Of a DNA stretch of 40,414 nucleotides, positions 1 to 7,518 are shown in pieces; positions within the stretch are counted from its first letter, which is position 1, and each line of letters opens with the position of its first letter. This stretch comes from UBA6770 sp965661115. GTDB taxonomy: Bacteria; Bacteroidota; Bacteroidia; Flavobacteriales_G; Salibacteraceae. The position numbers and the translations under genes are program-made. The notes beneath the pieces were generated by a model that saw only the letters and a list, made by a program, of their open reading frames with translations, was not told where the DNA came from and made no database searches. Location of the stretch: NCBI GenBank assembly GCA_965661115.1, contig CBFICO010000010.1:1-40414 (forward strand). Direction: 5' to 3'.

Positions 1-237
1 ACCTCCACGCGACCAACCGAGCATCCTTATATTTTCATTATTCGCTTTTGGAATTTCTTTTATCGTTTCAAATAGATTGAGCACGTCGTTTATTTCGGCG
101 CCACCAAACTCGTTTATATGGTAACAAAACGTTACCATAAGCACCCAAAAATGGGAGATAAGGCAATGTTTGTTGTTTTTAATTTCCTCTAAGATAAGGA
201 AAGTAGTTGGAATTGGGTTGCGAACTATATTATCTGT
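1..237 (-). pseudogene. Alpha/beta-hydrolase (S9 / prolyl-oligopeptidase-like) remnant, cut by the window edge
   Basis: On the minus strand an open frame from 237 to the edge contains, from about 111 downward, the residues EFGGAEINDVLNL and then GWSRGG, with the nucleophile-elbow serine, at the very edge. These match the catalytic domain of Bacteroidota S9-like peptidases, in which EFGGAE precedes the GxSxGG elbow by about 30 residues. Upstream of 111 the same frame no longer resembles the family. A neighbouring frame reads FPYLRGN and then a stop, reminiscent of the YRGN segment that normally precedes EFGGAE. No propeller domain, signal peptide or convincing start is present. I infer a 5'-truncated, frameshifted copy. 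The hydrolase assignment is fairly firm; whether the rest of the gene outside the window is expressed is unknown. Confidence 0.5.
117..139. repeat. 9-bp inverted repeat inside the hydrolase remnant
   Basis: Arms TATGGTAAC (117-125) and GTTACCATA (131-139) are perfectly complementary around a 5-base AAAAC loop. The palindrome sits just where family similarity of the hydrolase frame stops. It may mark a rearrangement breakpoint; no T-tract follows, so it is not an obvious terminator. Confidence 0.5.
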
Positions 238-264
238 TTAAACCAGTACTTTTAATAGAGAGAG

Positions 265-284
265 ATTCCCGTCTACACGGGAAT
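265..284. repeat. 20-bp palindrome of the form ATTCCC-N8-GGGAAT (dRS3-like)
   Basis: ATTCCCGTCTACACGGGAAT forms a perfect 8-bp stem with a 4-base loop. It fits the ATTCCCN8GGGAAT pattern of the dRS3 repeats described in Neisseria, and similar short palindromes occur in many bacteria. It lies between the hydrolase remnant and the terminator of the beta-oxidation operon. It has no T-tract. I see one copy only in this window. Confidence 0.55.
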
Positions 285-304
285 AATGTCAAAAAGGCTG
301 GAAC

Positions 305-328
305 AAAAAAGCCGCATTTGCGGCTTTT
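305..328 (-). terminator. Intrinsic terminator of the beta-oxidation operon
   Basis: AAAAGCCGC (307-315) and GCGGCTTTT (320-328) form a 9-bp stem with an ATTT loop. Read on the minus strand the stem ends in a run of six T, about 20 bases beyond the stop codon of the acyl-CoA dehydrogenase. Confidence 0.85.
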
Positions 329-348
329 CTATTCCAACTATAAAGAAC

Positions 349-2124
349 CTAATAGCAATACTTATTGCCGTCAATCATTTTGGTAGCAATTGCTTGACGT
401 GCATTTTTAGCGTTAAACGGTTGCACCTTGGTAAATCGTTTAATACCCATAAGTTGCATGCGCAGTTCATCGCCTTCAGCAAATGAATTGAGTGCGTCTT
501 TACCTGCTTTGTTGATTTTATCGGCAACGTCGTAGATATACGTTTTTACCATAGCAATTTGCTCTTGCACATTTTCCTCGCCTTTTAAACTGGCTAGTTT
601 TTCAACTCTTAGCAACACACTTTCTGCGGCATAAGTCCATATGGCCATATCGGCAATGTTCATCAAAATTTCTTGCTCTTTAGCAAGGGTCATCATTAGT
701 TTCTGAGCAGCAGAACCTGCCACCATAAGCACCGATTTTTTGAAGTTTTTGATGTAGCCTTTTTCGCGTTCAAACAAGGCATCGCCTGGTTCCGAAAAAT
801 CTGGAATAGACATCAACTCGTCGGCAACTTTCATGGCTGGACCCATTAAATCTAACTCACCTTTCATGGCTTTTTTGAGCAGCATATCTACCGTTAGCAT
901 GCGGTTAATTTCGTTGGTTCCTTCAAAAATTCGGTTGATTCGTGCATCTCTGTAGGCTCTATCCATCGGAGCTTCGGCAGAAAAGCCCATACCTCCATAA
1001 ATCTGAACACCCTCATCTACCACATAATCAGTAACTTCTGAGCCCAATACTTTTAGCATAGCTGCTTCAGCAGCAAATTGTTCAACTCCTTTTAATAAAG
1101 CCTCTGCGTGATCTATTCCGTTGGCTTCCAATTCTCTAATGGCGTTACCCATGTCTCTCGTACAACGATAAAGAGCCGACTCAAGCGCATAAGTCAGTAT
1201 AGCTTGTTCTGCTAATTTGTGGCGTATTGCCCCGTATTTAGAAATAGGTCGCCCGAACTGATTCCGCTCGTTAGCATAGTTTACAGCTACATCAATTGTT
1301 TTTTTACTGCCGCCCAAACAAGCTCCTGCCAATTTAATTCTACCAATATTCAGAATGTTTAGGGCTATTTTAAAGCCTTTACCACGTTCGTATAGCAAGT
1401 TTTCTACTGGCACTTTGCAATCGTTAAAAAATACTTGAACTGTTGATGATCCTTTAATGCCCATTTTCTTTTCTTCGGCTCCAAACGAAATACCTTCGTA
1501 TCCGCGCTCAACAATAAATGCCGATAGGTTTTCGTCGTCGTCTATTTTGGCAAATACGGTATAAACGTCAGCAAATCCGCCGTTGGTTATCCACATTTTT
1601 TGTCCATTGATGAGGTAGTGTTTACCATCTTCCGTTAAGGTCGCTTTTGTTTTACCTGAGTTAGCGTCAGAGCCAGAACCAGGTTCAGTTAAGCAATACG
1701 AGCCTTTCCATTCGCCAGTACCCAGTTTAGGGATGTACTTCTGCTTTTGTTCCTTGTTGCCATAATAAAGAATAGGTAGCGTGCCAATGCCAGAATGTGC
1801 TGAAAATGCAACTGCAAAGGAGTAACCAGCGCCTGTTTTCTCTGTCACCAACATTCCGGTAACAAAATCTTTTCCGAAGCCACCGTATTCTTCTGGTATG
1901 GAAATACCAAGCATCCCTAATTCGCCCGCTTTTTCTATAAGTTCTGGCATTAAGCCTTCCTCCATAGAATCGATACGTTCTAGATGCGGAAATACCTCCT
2001 GCTCCAGAAAATCTTCACAGGTTTGACCAATCATTTTTTGCTCATCATCCCACTCCTCTGGAATAAAAACATCTTTTGCTTCTGTTTCTTTAATTAAGAA
2101 TTCTCCACTTTTTATTGCGCTCAT
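349..2124 (-). CDS. fadE: Acyl-CoA dehydrogenase (FadE-type, long form)
   Basis: Flavoenzyme for the first oxidation of beta-oxidation, acyl-CoA to trans-2-enoyl-CoA. The ATG at 2124 gives 591 residues starting MSAIKSGEFLIKET; a GTG nine bases upstream is also in frame but gives a less usual N-terminus. Visible features are the N-terminal helical domain, the FAD/substrate segment CLTEPGSGSDANS (about 145-155), WITNGG (about 178), the NERNQFGRPIS signature (about 285) and RIFEGTNEINR, whose Glu (about 401) is the catalytic base in the MCAD/VLCAD group. About 170 residues follow that motif, as in the long forms common in Bacteroidota. It is the last gene of the marR-fadN-fadA-fadE series and is followed by a terminator. 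Chain-length preference cannot be read from the sequence. Confidence 0.93.
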   Translation of the reverse strand: MSAIKSGEFLIKETEAKDVFIPEEWDDEQKMIGQTCEDFLEQEVFPHLERIDSMEEGLMPELIEKAGELGMLGISIPEEYGGFGKDFVTGMLVTEKTGAGYSFAVAFSAHSGIGTLPILYYGNKEQKQKYIPKLGTGEWKGSYCLTEPGSGSDANSGKTKATLTEDGKHYLINGQKMWITNGGFADVYTVFAKIDDDENLSAFIVERGYEGISFGAEEKKMGIKGSSTVQVFFNDCKVPVENLLYERGKGFKIALNILNIGRIKLAGACLGGSKKTIDVAVNYANERNQFGRPISKYGAIRHKLAEQAILTYALESALYRCTRDMGNAIRELEANGIDHAEALLKGVEQFAAEAAMLKVLGSEVTDYVVDEGVQIYGGMGFSAEAPMDRAYRDARINRIFEGTNEINRMLTVDMLLKKAMKGELDLMGPAMKVADELMSIPDFSEPGDALFEREKGYIKNFKKSVLMVAGSAAQKLMMTLAKEQEILMNIADMAIWTYAAESVLLRVEKLASLKGEENVQEQIAMVKTYIYDVADKINKAGKDALNSFAEGDELRMQLMGIKRFTKVQPFNAKNARQAIATKMIDGNKYCY

Positions 2125-2138
2125 AATATTCACTTTTG

Positions 2139-2198
2139 AACGTATTACGTATTATGTATAACGTTTGGAGGCGCCAAGAACGTGATACGTAATACGTT
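2139..2198. repeat. Long interrupted palindrome between thiolase and acyl-CoA dehydrogenase genes
   Basis: Perfect 14-bp arms AACGTATTACGTAT (2139-2152) and ATACGTAATACGTT (2185-2198) enclose 32 bases with further inner complementarity (ACGTT/AACGT and TTGG/CCAA around GGCGCC). The structure fills nearly the whole intergenic gap, so an mRNA hairpin of about 60 nt would separate the two cistrons. No T-run follows it on either strand. It could be an mRNA-processing or stability hairpin, or a small dispersed repeat. Confidence 0.7.
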
Positions 2199-2211
2199 TA
2201 TACGTAGTACA

Positions 2212-3384
2212 TTAAAATATTTCATAAACCCCAGCCGCACCTTGACCTGTACCTACACACATAGTTACCATGCCGTACTTCTGGTTTCTTTTTTTCATTT
2301 CATCAAATAACTGAACCGATAACTTAGTTCCTGTACAACCCAGTGGGTGACCCAATGCAATGGCTCCTCCGTTTACATTTACGATATCTGGATTTAAGCC
2401 CAATTCGCGAATTACAGCCACACTCTGAGAAGCAAATGCCTCGTTCAATTCAATTTGTTCAATATCGTTTAGGGTGAGCCCTGCTTGCTTCAATGCTTTT
2501 GGAACTGCTTTTACTGGACCCATGCCCATAATTTTCGGTTCAACTCCAACGGGTGCATACGATGCCAACCTAGCAATTGGTTTTAACCCTAACTCTTTCA
2601 CCATTTTTTCACTCATTACAATGGCAAATGCTGCCCCATCACTAGTTTGAGAAGAGTTGCCCGCTGTAACCGAACCTTTGGCATTAAACACGGGGCGTAG
2701 TTTGGCTAAAACTTCTGTTTTTGTATCTGGTCGAACACCTTCATCGGTATCAACGATATATTTTCTGGTTTCACGCTTTCCATCTTTCAAATACACTTCC
2801 TCTACTTCAATAGTTACGATGCCGTTTTTGAAGTTTCCGTTTTTAATTGCTTCCGCTGCTTTGCGGTGCGAATGGAAGGCAAATTCGTCTTGCTCTTCTC
2901 TAGAAATTTTGTAGCGTTGAGCAACTTCTTCTGCGGTGAGGCCCATTCCCCAATACCAACCTGGGTTTTGCTTGCCTACTTTATGGTTCGGAACAACTCG
3001 CCAGCCACCCATTGGTATAAGACTCATGCTTTCGGCTCCACCCGCAATGATGCAGTCTGCCATTCCTGCTCTAATTTTTGCTGTCGCCATAGCAATGGTT
3101 TCCAGCCCTGAACTACAGTATCGATTAACCGTTTGCCCAGGAACTTTATCCGTGTCGAAACTCATTAAGGAAATCAACCGACCCACGTTTAAGCCTTGTT
3201 CAGCCTCTGGCATTGCATTTCCAACAATAAGGTCATCAATACGATCAACCTCCAATTCAGTAACTTCGGCTAACAAACCTTTAATAACTTGAGCCGCCAA
3301 ATCATCAGGTCTCAGAAATCTGAATCCACCTTTGTTGGCTTTGCCTACGGCACTTCTTTTTGCTGCTATGATATACGCTTCCAT
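2212..3384 (-). CDS. fadA: Acetyl-CoA C-acyltransferase (3-ketoacyl-CoA thiolase, FadA-type)
   Basis: Thiolytic step of beta-oxidation, 3-ketoacyl-CoA + CoA to acetyl-CoA + shortened acyl-CoA. The 390-residue length is normal for the family. Visible features are the acylated nucleophile Cys90 in NRYCSSGLE, the NEAFASQ motif (about 314-320), His346 in GGAIALGHPLGCTGT and the proton-shuttling Cys376 in MCVGTGQGAAG. It lies between the HADH/ECH gene (with an inserted four-helix-bundle gene in the gap) and the acyl-CoA dehydrogenase gene, all on one strand. The order HADH/ECH > thiolase > dehydrogenase equals that of Bacillus subtilis fadNAE. The ATG at 3384 gives the standard thiolase N-terminus. 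Confidence 0.93.
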   Translation of the reverse strand: MEAYIIAAKRSAVGKANKGGFRFLRPDDLAAQVIKGLLAEVTELEVDRIDDLIVGNAMPEAEQGLNVGRLISLMSFDTDKVPGQTVNRYCSSGLETIAMATAKIRAGMADCIIAGGAESMSLIPMGGWRVVPNHKVGKQNPGWYWGMGLTAEEVAQRYKISREEQDEFAFHSHRKAAEAIKNGNFKNGIVTIEVEEVYLKDGKRETRKYIVDTDEGVRPDTKTEVLAKLRPVFNAKGSVTAGNSSQTSDGAAFAIVMSEKMVKELGLKPIARLASYAPVGVEPKIMGMGPVKAVPKALKQAGLTLNDIEQIELNEAFASQSVAVIRELGLNPDIVNVNGGAIALGHPLGCTGTKLSVQLFDEMKKRNQKYGMVTMCVGTGQGAAGVYEIF

Positions 3385-3413
3385 ATTATAATTTTTAATG
3401 CTGAGGTATTCAA

Positions 3414-3844
3414 TTTTAAATTTTGAATTCTCAATTTTGAATTCGATTAACCTTGGCTAGATTTTACAATCGCGGTTAATATTCGAATGAGTTCATCAAC
3501 ATCGTTTAAATATTCTTTTAATTTAACTTCCACTAAATCACTTTCGTTCAGTAGCATCAGCCAATATTTTTTTCTCTGGCTTCCTTCGAGGAAATAGACA
3601 ATTTGTGAATGAAGTCTTTTCTTGAATAAGTCGCACTGGATTCTTGAACATTTGCTCCTATACTGGTAGCGGAACGAAGGAGTTGTTTAGAGATAATGAA
3701 CTCTTTTTGAGTTTGGAGAATCTTGTACAGTCCAATAATCTTCAGCGCAAACTGAAAACTCTTTTCTTGTATTACATTTTCCTTTTTCATTCTCTTGTTT
3801 TTTTAATCGTTGTCTTACTAAGGGCTTCAATTCAAAATTTAAAA
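3414..3844. mobile_element. Inverted-repeat-flanked four-helix-bundle module inserted in the fad operon (putative)
   Basis: A perfect 15-bp inverted repeat, TTTTAAATTTTGAAT (3414-3428) and ATTCAAAATTTAAAA (3830-3844), brackets one small gene of the 23S rRNA intervening-sequence/four-helix-bundle family. Similar AT-rich TCAATTTTGAAT blocks are repeated around both arms. The unit separates fadN from fadA, which are usually adjacent. There is no transposase gene and I cannot define a target-site duplication. The arms are very AT-rich, so part of the match could be compositional. Confidence 0.4.
3447..3790 (-). pseudogene. Four-helix-bundle protein (23S rRNA intervening-sequence family), frameshifted
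   Basis: The ATG at 3790 opens a frame with the family signature: KSFQFALKIIGLYK, then SKQLLRSATSIGANVQESS (about residues 35-53), then KDFIHKLSISSKEARE. It ends early at 3557 after 77 codons. In the -1 frame the expected continuation follows at once: KKYWLMLLNES, then DVDELIRILTAIVKSS, stop at 3447. The break lies in a run of seven A (T on the plus strand, 3567-3573); with eight A the frame would be continuous and give about 114 residues, the family's usual length. The local codons form A_AAA_AAT, a pattern that permits -1 slippage, so recoding is possible but undemonstrated. Family members are small helical bundles of unclear role, once found inside 23S rRNA intervening sequences and similar to diversity-generating-retroelement Avd proteins. 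Confidence 0.8.
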
Positions 3845-3870
3845 CTCAACATTCAAAATTTTAGAAATTT

Positions 3871-6276
3871 TCAATTTCGAAGAACCTTCCCCGTTTTAAT
3901 AATACTCTGCAACCTTTCCAAAGTCTTTCGCTCCGAGCACAATTCTAAAAATGCTCTGCGCTCCATATCAAGTAAGTACTGTTCAGATACTTTAGTTTCT
4001 TCGGATAAATCTCCTCCGCATAGCACCCAGCCTAACTTTTCAGAAATTAATTGATCGTGCTCCGACATGTAATTTCCAGATTTCATCGAATCAGCACCTA
4101 CGTACACTATTCCCAATCCTTCTTGGCCAAGAACCGTTATGTCTGTTCGTTGTTGGGGTTGAGTGTATCCGTTTTTGGCTAATTGTAATGCAGCTTCTTT
4201 GGCTCTGGTTAATTGAAGCTTTCTACTTACCACCACTTCGTCGATTCCTGGACGTAAATAACCTAAATCGAATGCTTCGTGCGCTGATGTAGCCACTTTA
4301 GCCTGACCTATGGTTAAGAATTTATTTCTGAGGGTATTTATTTTAATGTCTCCGTCGTTAAAGGTGTCGCTGCATCGTAATGCAAATTCTTTGCTGCCTC
4401 CACCTCCTGGAATTACACCTACACCAAATTCAACCAGCCCCATGTATAATTCTGAATGCGCAACAACTTTATCGGCATGCATGCTCATTTCACACCCGCC
4501 ACCAAGGGCTAAATTGTGTGGCGCCACAATTACTGGTATGCTCGAATATCGGATGCGCATCATGGTGTTTTGGAATGCACGAATAGCAAAATCTAGTTCG
4601 TCGTATTCTTGCTCAACAGCCATCATAAATATCATTCCTACGTTGGCTCCTGCCGAGAAATTGTCTCCAGTATTTGAAATAACCAGTCCTTCGTAATCTG
4701 CTTCGGCTAAGTCTATTGCCTTGCTGATTCCTGCAATTACTTCACCGCCAATAGTGTTCATTTTGGTGTGGAATTCAAGGTTAAGAATGCCATCGCCAAG
4801 GTCGGTAATGGTTGTGCCTGAGTTTTTCCATACCGTATTGGTTTCTCGAATTACGTTTAGGTCTAGAATTTGGTCTGCACCTGGAATTACAACTTGCTTT
4901 TTGGTAGAGATATCGTAATAGGTTTTAACGCCATTTTCGCTAGAATAAAAACTACTCGAACCTGTGGCAATCATATCTTCCACCCACTTAGCAGGGGAGT
5001 ATCCTTCAGCTTTCATTTGCTTAAGTGTTTGTTCTACTCCAAGAACATCCCAAGTGGCAAATGGGCCCAATTTGTATCCAAATCCAGAGCAAACCGCATC
5101 GTCAATTTTGTATAGCTCGTCAGCTATTTCTGGAATTCGGTTCGAGGCATATTCTAGCATAGAGAAGAACATTTTGCGGTAAAACTCACCCGCTTTATCT
5201 TTTCCTTGCAACAGCATGGGTAACCTTTTTTTGAGGTCGTCAATAGGTTTGGTCATTTCTAGTGTGGCAAATTTTACACGCTGTTTGGGCTCGTAGTCTA
5301 ATGTCTTTAGATTTAATGATAGAATTTGAGATTTACCACTTTCATCTTTTACCTTTTTGTAGAACCCCTGCTTCGATTTGCTGCCCAACCAACCGTTTTC
5401 TACCATGGTAGATACATATGATGGAATTTGGAAAGTGTCATTTTTTTCGTCGTTTGGAGCTGCTGCTTTAAGTCCATTAGAAACATGAACCAATGTGTCT
5501 AAACCAACTACATCACAAGTTCTAAAAGTTGCCGATTTTGGTCGACCAATAACAGGCCCTGTTAGTTTATCTACTTCATCAACGGTAAGTCCCATTTCAT
5601 CAACGATATGGAATAGCGCCATGATAGAGAAAACTCCAACTCGGTTAGCAATAAATGCTGGTGTGTCTTTACACAGTACAGTTTCTTTACCCAGAAAACG
5701 CTGGCCGTAATCCATAAGGAATTCAGTTACTTCAGGAGCCGTATGCTTAGTAGGAATGATTTCTAAAAGTGGAAGATAGCGAGGCGGGTTAAAGAAGTGA
5801 GTTCCGCAGAAATGCTTGTTAAAATCGTCTGAGCGACCGTTGGTCATTAAATGAATTGGAATACCAGAAGTGTTTGAGGTGATTAAGGTTCCGGGAGTTC
5901 GGTGTTCTTCCACTTTATCGAAAAGTGATTTTTTGATGTCAAGGTTTTCAATAATTACCTCAATAATCCAATCGCAATCTTTTATTTGAGCTAAATCGTC
6001 TTCGAAATTGCCGGTAGAAATGCGACTTGCAAATGATTTGCGGTAAATAGGTGAGGGGTTACTCTTTAATGCAAACTGAAGTGATTCGTTTACAATTCGG
6101 TTTCTAACCTGAGTATCTTCGATAGTAAACCCTTTTGCTATTTCTTTTTCGTTTGGAGCTTTTGGTACGATATCTAATAAAAGGACCTCTAACCCTACGT
6201 TTGCAAAATGACATGCAATTCGTGAACCCATTACTCCTGAGCCTAAAACGGCTACTTTTTTAATTCTTCGCTTCAT
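3871..6276 (-). CDS. fadN: 3-hydroxyacyl-CoA dehydrogenase / enoyl-CoA hydratase fusion (FadN-like)
   Basis: Bifunctional enzyme for the two middle steps of beta-oxidation. I chose the ATG at 6276 (MKRRIKKVAVLGSGVMGS) over the one at 6294 because it begins directly at the Rossmann fold; it still overlaps marR by 17 bases. The dehydrogenase comes first: GSGVMG (residues 12-17), catalytic His160 in THFFNPPR, and the 3HCDH C-terminal helical region to about residue 440. A crotonase domain follows from about 490, with NFSAGAN (oxyanion hole) and two likely catalytic glutamates, E596 in GGGCE and E616 in GLVEFGVGVIPGGGG. This order is the reverse of E. coli FadB/FadJ and matches Bacillus FadN. The length of about 801 aa is normal. 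Confidence 0.92.
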   Translation of the reverse strand: MKRRIKKVAVLGSGVMGSRIACHFANVGLEVLLLDIVPKAPNEKEIAKGFTIEDTQVRNRIVNESLQFALKSNPSPIYRKSFASRISTGNFEDDLAQIKDCDWIIEVIIENLDIKKSLFDKVEEHRTPGTLITSNTSGIPIHLMTNGRSDDFNKHFCGTHFFNPPRYLPLLEIIPTKHTAPEVTEFLMDYGQRFLGKETVLCKDTPAFIANRVGVFSIMALFHIVDEMGLTVDEVDKLTGPVIGRPKSATFRTCDVVGLDTLVHVSNGLKAAAPNDEKNDTFQIPSYVSTMVENGWLGSKSKQGFYKKVKDESGKSQILSLNLKTLDYEPKQRVKFATLEMTKPIDDLKKRLPMLLQGKDKAGEFYRKMFFSMLEYASNRIPEIADELYKIDDAVCSGFGYKLGPFATWDVLGVEQTLKQMKAEGYSPAKWVEDMIATGSSSFYSSENGVKTYYDISTKKQVVIPGADQILDLNVIRETNTVWKNSGTTITDLGDGILNLEFHTKMNTIGGEVIAGISKAIDLAEADYEGLVISNTGDNFSAGANVGMIFMMAVEQEYDELDFAIRAFQNTMMRIRYSSIPVIVAPHNLALGGGCEMSMHADKVVAHSELYMGLVEFGVGVIPGGGGSKEFALRCSDTFNDGDIKINTLRNKFLTIGQAKVATSAHEAFDLGYLRPGIDEVVVSRKLQLTRAKEAALQLAKNGYTQPQQRTDITVLGQEGLGIVYVGADSMKSGNYMSEHDQLISEKLGWVLCGGDLSEETKVSEQYLLDMERRAFLELCSERKTLERLQSIIKTGKVLRN

Positions 6277-6724
6277 ACGTTGATATGTCTTCAAATATGT
6301 TTTCGTTGCTTAACGTGTTGTTTATCATTTCCATTACCTCAAAAAATGATGTGCGCTGACTTGCGGTAAGTTCAGCTGCGAGTATTTCGTTGAAATGAAT
6401 AACAGCGGCTTTAGAGATTTCTCTTTTTTCAAGTCCTTTTTCAGTTAGACAAATTCTAACTTTTCTACGATCATCATCATTGGTTTGTTTGTGGATGTAA
6501 CCCTTTTCTTCCATGGATTTTAGAGTGCGGGTAAGGCTGCTGGCTTCCATTCCAATTTTGGGTCCTAATTGAGTGCTTGGAGTTCCTATTTCAACGTCAA
6601 TGTTTAATAGAACATAACCCATAGTCATGGTTAAATCGTTGGTGGTAGCAATGGATTGATATTGCCGTTGAATGCTGTGCCAAGCCCATCTAATGGGGTA
6701 ATCAAAAGTTTCTTCGGGTTTCAT
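6260..6724 (-). CDS. MarR-family transcriptional regulator, probable regulator of the fad operon
   Basis: This 154-residue winged-helix protein has the MarR layout: an N-terminal dimerisation helix, a recognition region (GMEASSLTRTLKSMEEKGYI, about residues 60-79), the wing signature DDDRRKVRICLTEKG (about 83-97) and C-terminal helices. It is the first gene of the beta-oxidation operon and overlaps the next cistron, so it is co-transcribed with it. A perfect 8+2+8 palindrome lies just upstream of its promoter box, suggesting autoregulation and control of fadNAE. By analogy with other fatty-acid regulators an acyl-CoA may be the ligand; that is inference. A TAnnTTTG box ends five bases before the ATG, so the transcript may be leaderless. 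Confidence 0.87.
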   Translation of the reverse strand: MKPEETFDYPIRWAWHSIQRQYQSIATTNDLTMTMGYVLLNIDVEIGTPSTQLGPKIGMEASSLTRTLKSMEEKGYIHKQTNDDDRRKVRICLTEKGLEKREISKAAVIHFNEILAAELTASQRTSFFEVMEMINNTLSNENIFEDISTYEAKN

Positions 6725-6729
6725 GTTCC

Positions 6730-6764
6730 CAAAGCTATAAAAAAATTACTATGCGTGCATAGTA
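6730..6764 (-). promoter_or_regulatory. marR-fad promoter (-7 box) with overlapping palindromic operator
   Basis: On the minus strand TAGCTTTG (6737 to 6730) fits the Bacteroidota -7 consensus TAnnTTTG and ends 5 bases before the marR ATG. TACTATGC-AC-GCATAGTA (6764 to 6747) is a perfect 18-bp dyad covering the place where the -33 element should be; no good TTTG is visible there. The dyad size and position fit a MarR dimer site that blocks RNA polymerase. Confidence 0.7.
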
Positions 6765-6774
6765 TTTTTAATTT

Positions 6775-7518
6775 TTAACCTTCAAACGTGAGAGAAACTA
6801 AAAATATGCGCGATCGTAACCGGTCTAACGGATTGGCAAATAGGGTGTTGTCTTGAACAAGTTGGTCGTTTAATCCCATTGATAATTTAAATTCTGGGCT
6901 AAACTTGAAGTATTGCAAAAAGAAATCGAATCCAAAACCGGCCTGATAATGCAAAGTGCTTTTGGTGAGTTTGATTACGATGTCATCCGGATTAGACGAG
7001 TTGTTTCTCGAACTTTCTTGGCTTACCAAATCGTAACTGTACATAAGCCCACCAACAACGTACGCCGCAAAGTTTTTATCACGTTTACTTCTCAATTTCA
7101 GATTTAATGGAAAATCTAGATAAGTACTTTCCACTGGTTTAACGAAGCTACGTCCTTCTTCACCTCTGAATCTAGAAAAGGTATATTCTACATTTCGTTG
7201 AGAGAAGGAAAGAGTAGGGATAAATCTTAGGTTAAAATGTTCACCTAGATGCAAGTCGGATACAATCCCCAAGTTAAAACCCAGTTGTGGGTCAACCTCA
7301 AGCAACATTAAAGAATCGTTTCTTCTGAGGTCGTATTCCATTGTAAAATCAGATGAATTTACGCCAAGCGAAAAGCCAAAGTGCATAAACTTATCATCGA
7401 ATTCAGAAAGATTGGTAATATGAGTTTTAGTGTATCGGTTTCGTTGAGCAGAAGAGTGAAGTACCGAAACAAAAGTTATCGATACAATCAAGCAATATTT
7501 CAGTATTGTTTTGCTCAT
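6775..7518 (-). CDS. porT: PorT-family outer-membrane beta-barrel protein of type IX secretion
   Basis: 247 residues with a signal peptide (MSKTILKYCLIVSITFVSVLHSSAQ is split here as MSKTILKYC then LIVSITFVSVLHSSA|Q) followed by alternating amphipathic strands and a short terminal strand ending FLVSLTFEG, as expected for an 8-strand barrel. The segment KFMHFGFSLGVNSSDFTM resembles the conserved start of PorT. The ATG overlaps the stop of ubiE in an ATGA; a ubiE-porT pair is a recurring arrangement in Bacteroidetes that use T9SS. PorT is required for secretion and gliding in Porphyromonas and Flavobacterium, and its exact role in the machine is not settled. A generic outer-membrane barrel of the PorT/OMP_b-brl_2 group is the alternative. 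Confidence 0.75.
   Translation of the reverse strand: MSKTILKYCLIVSITFVSVLHSSAQRNRYTKTHITNLSEFDDKFMHFGFSLGVNSSDFTMEYDLRRNDSLMLLEVDPQLGFNLGIVSDLHLGEHFNLRFIPTLSFSQRNVEYTFSRFRGEEGRSFVKPVESTYLDFPLNLKLRSKRDKNFAAYVVGGLMYSYDLVSQESSRNNSSNPDDIVIKLTKSTLHYQAGFGFDFFLQYFKFSPEFKLSMGLNDQLVQDNTLFANPLDRLRSRIFLVSLTFEG

Noticed and set aside
286..486. Plus-strand open frame over the terminator and the 3' end of fadE
   Set aside because: Antisense to a well-supported gene, includes the terminator stem, and has no family features.
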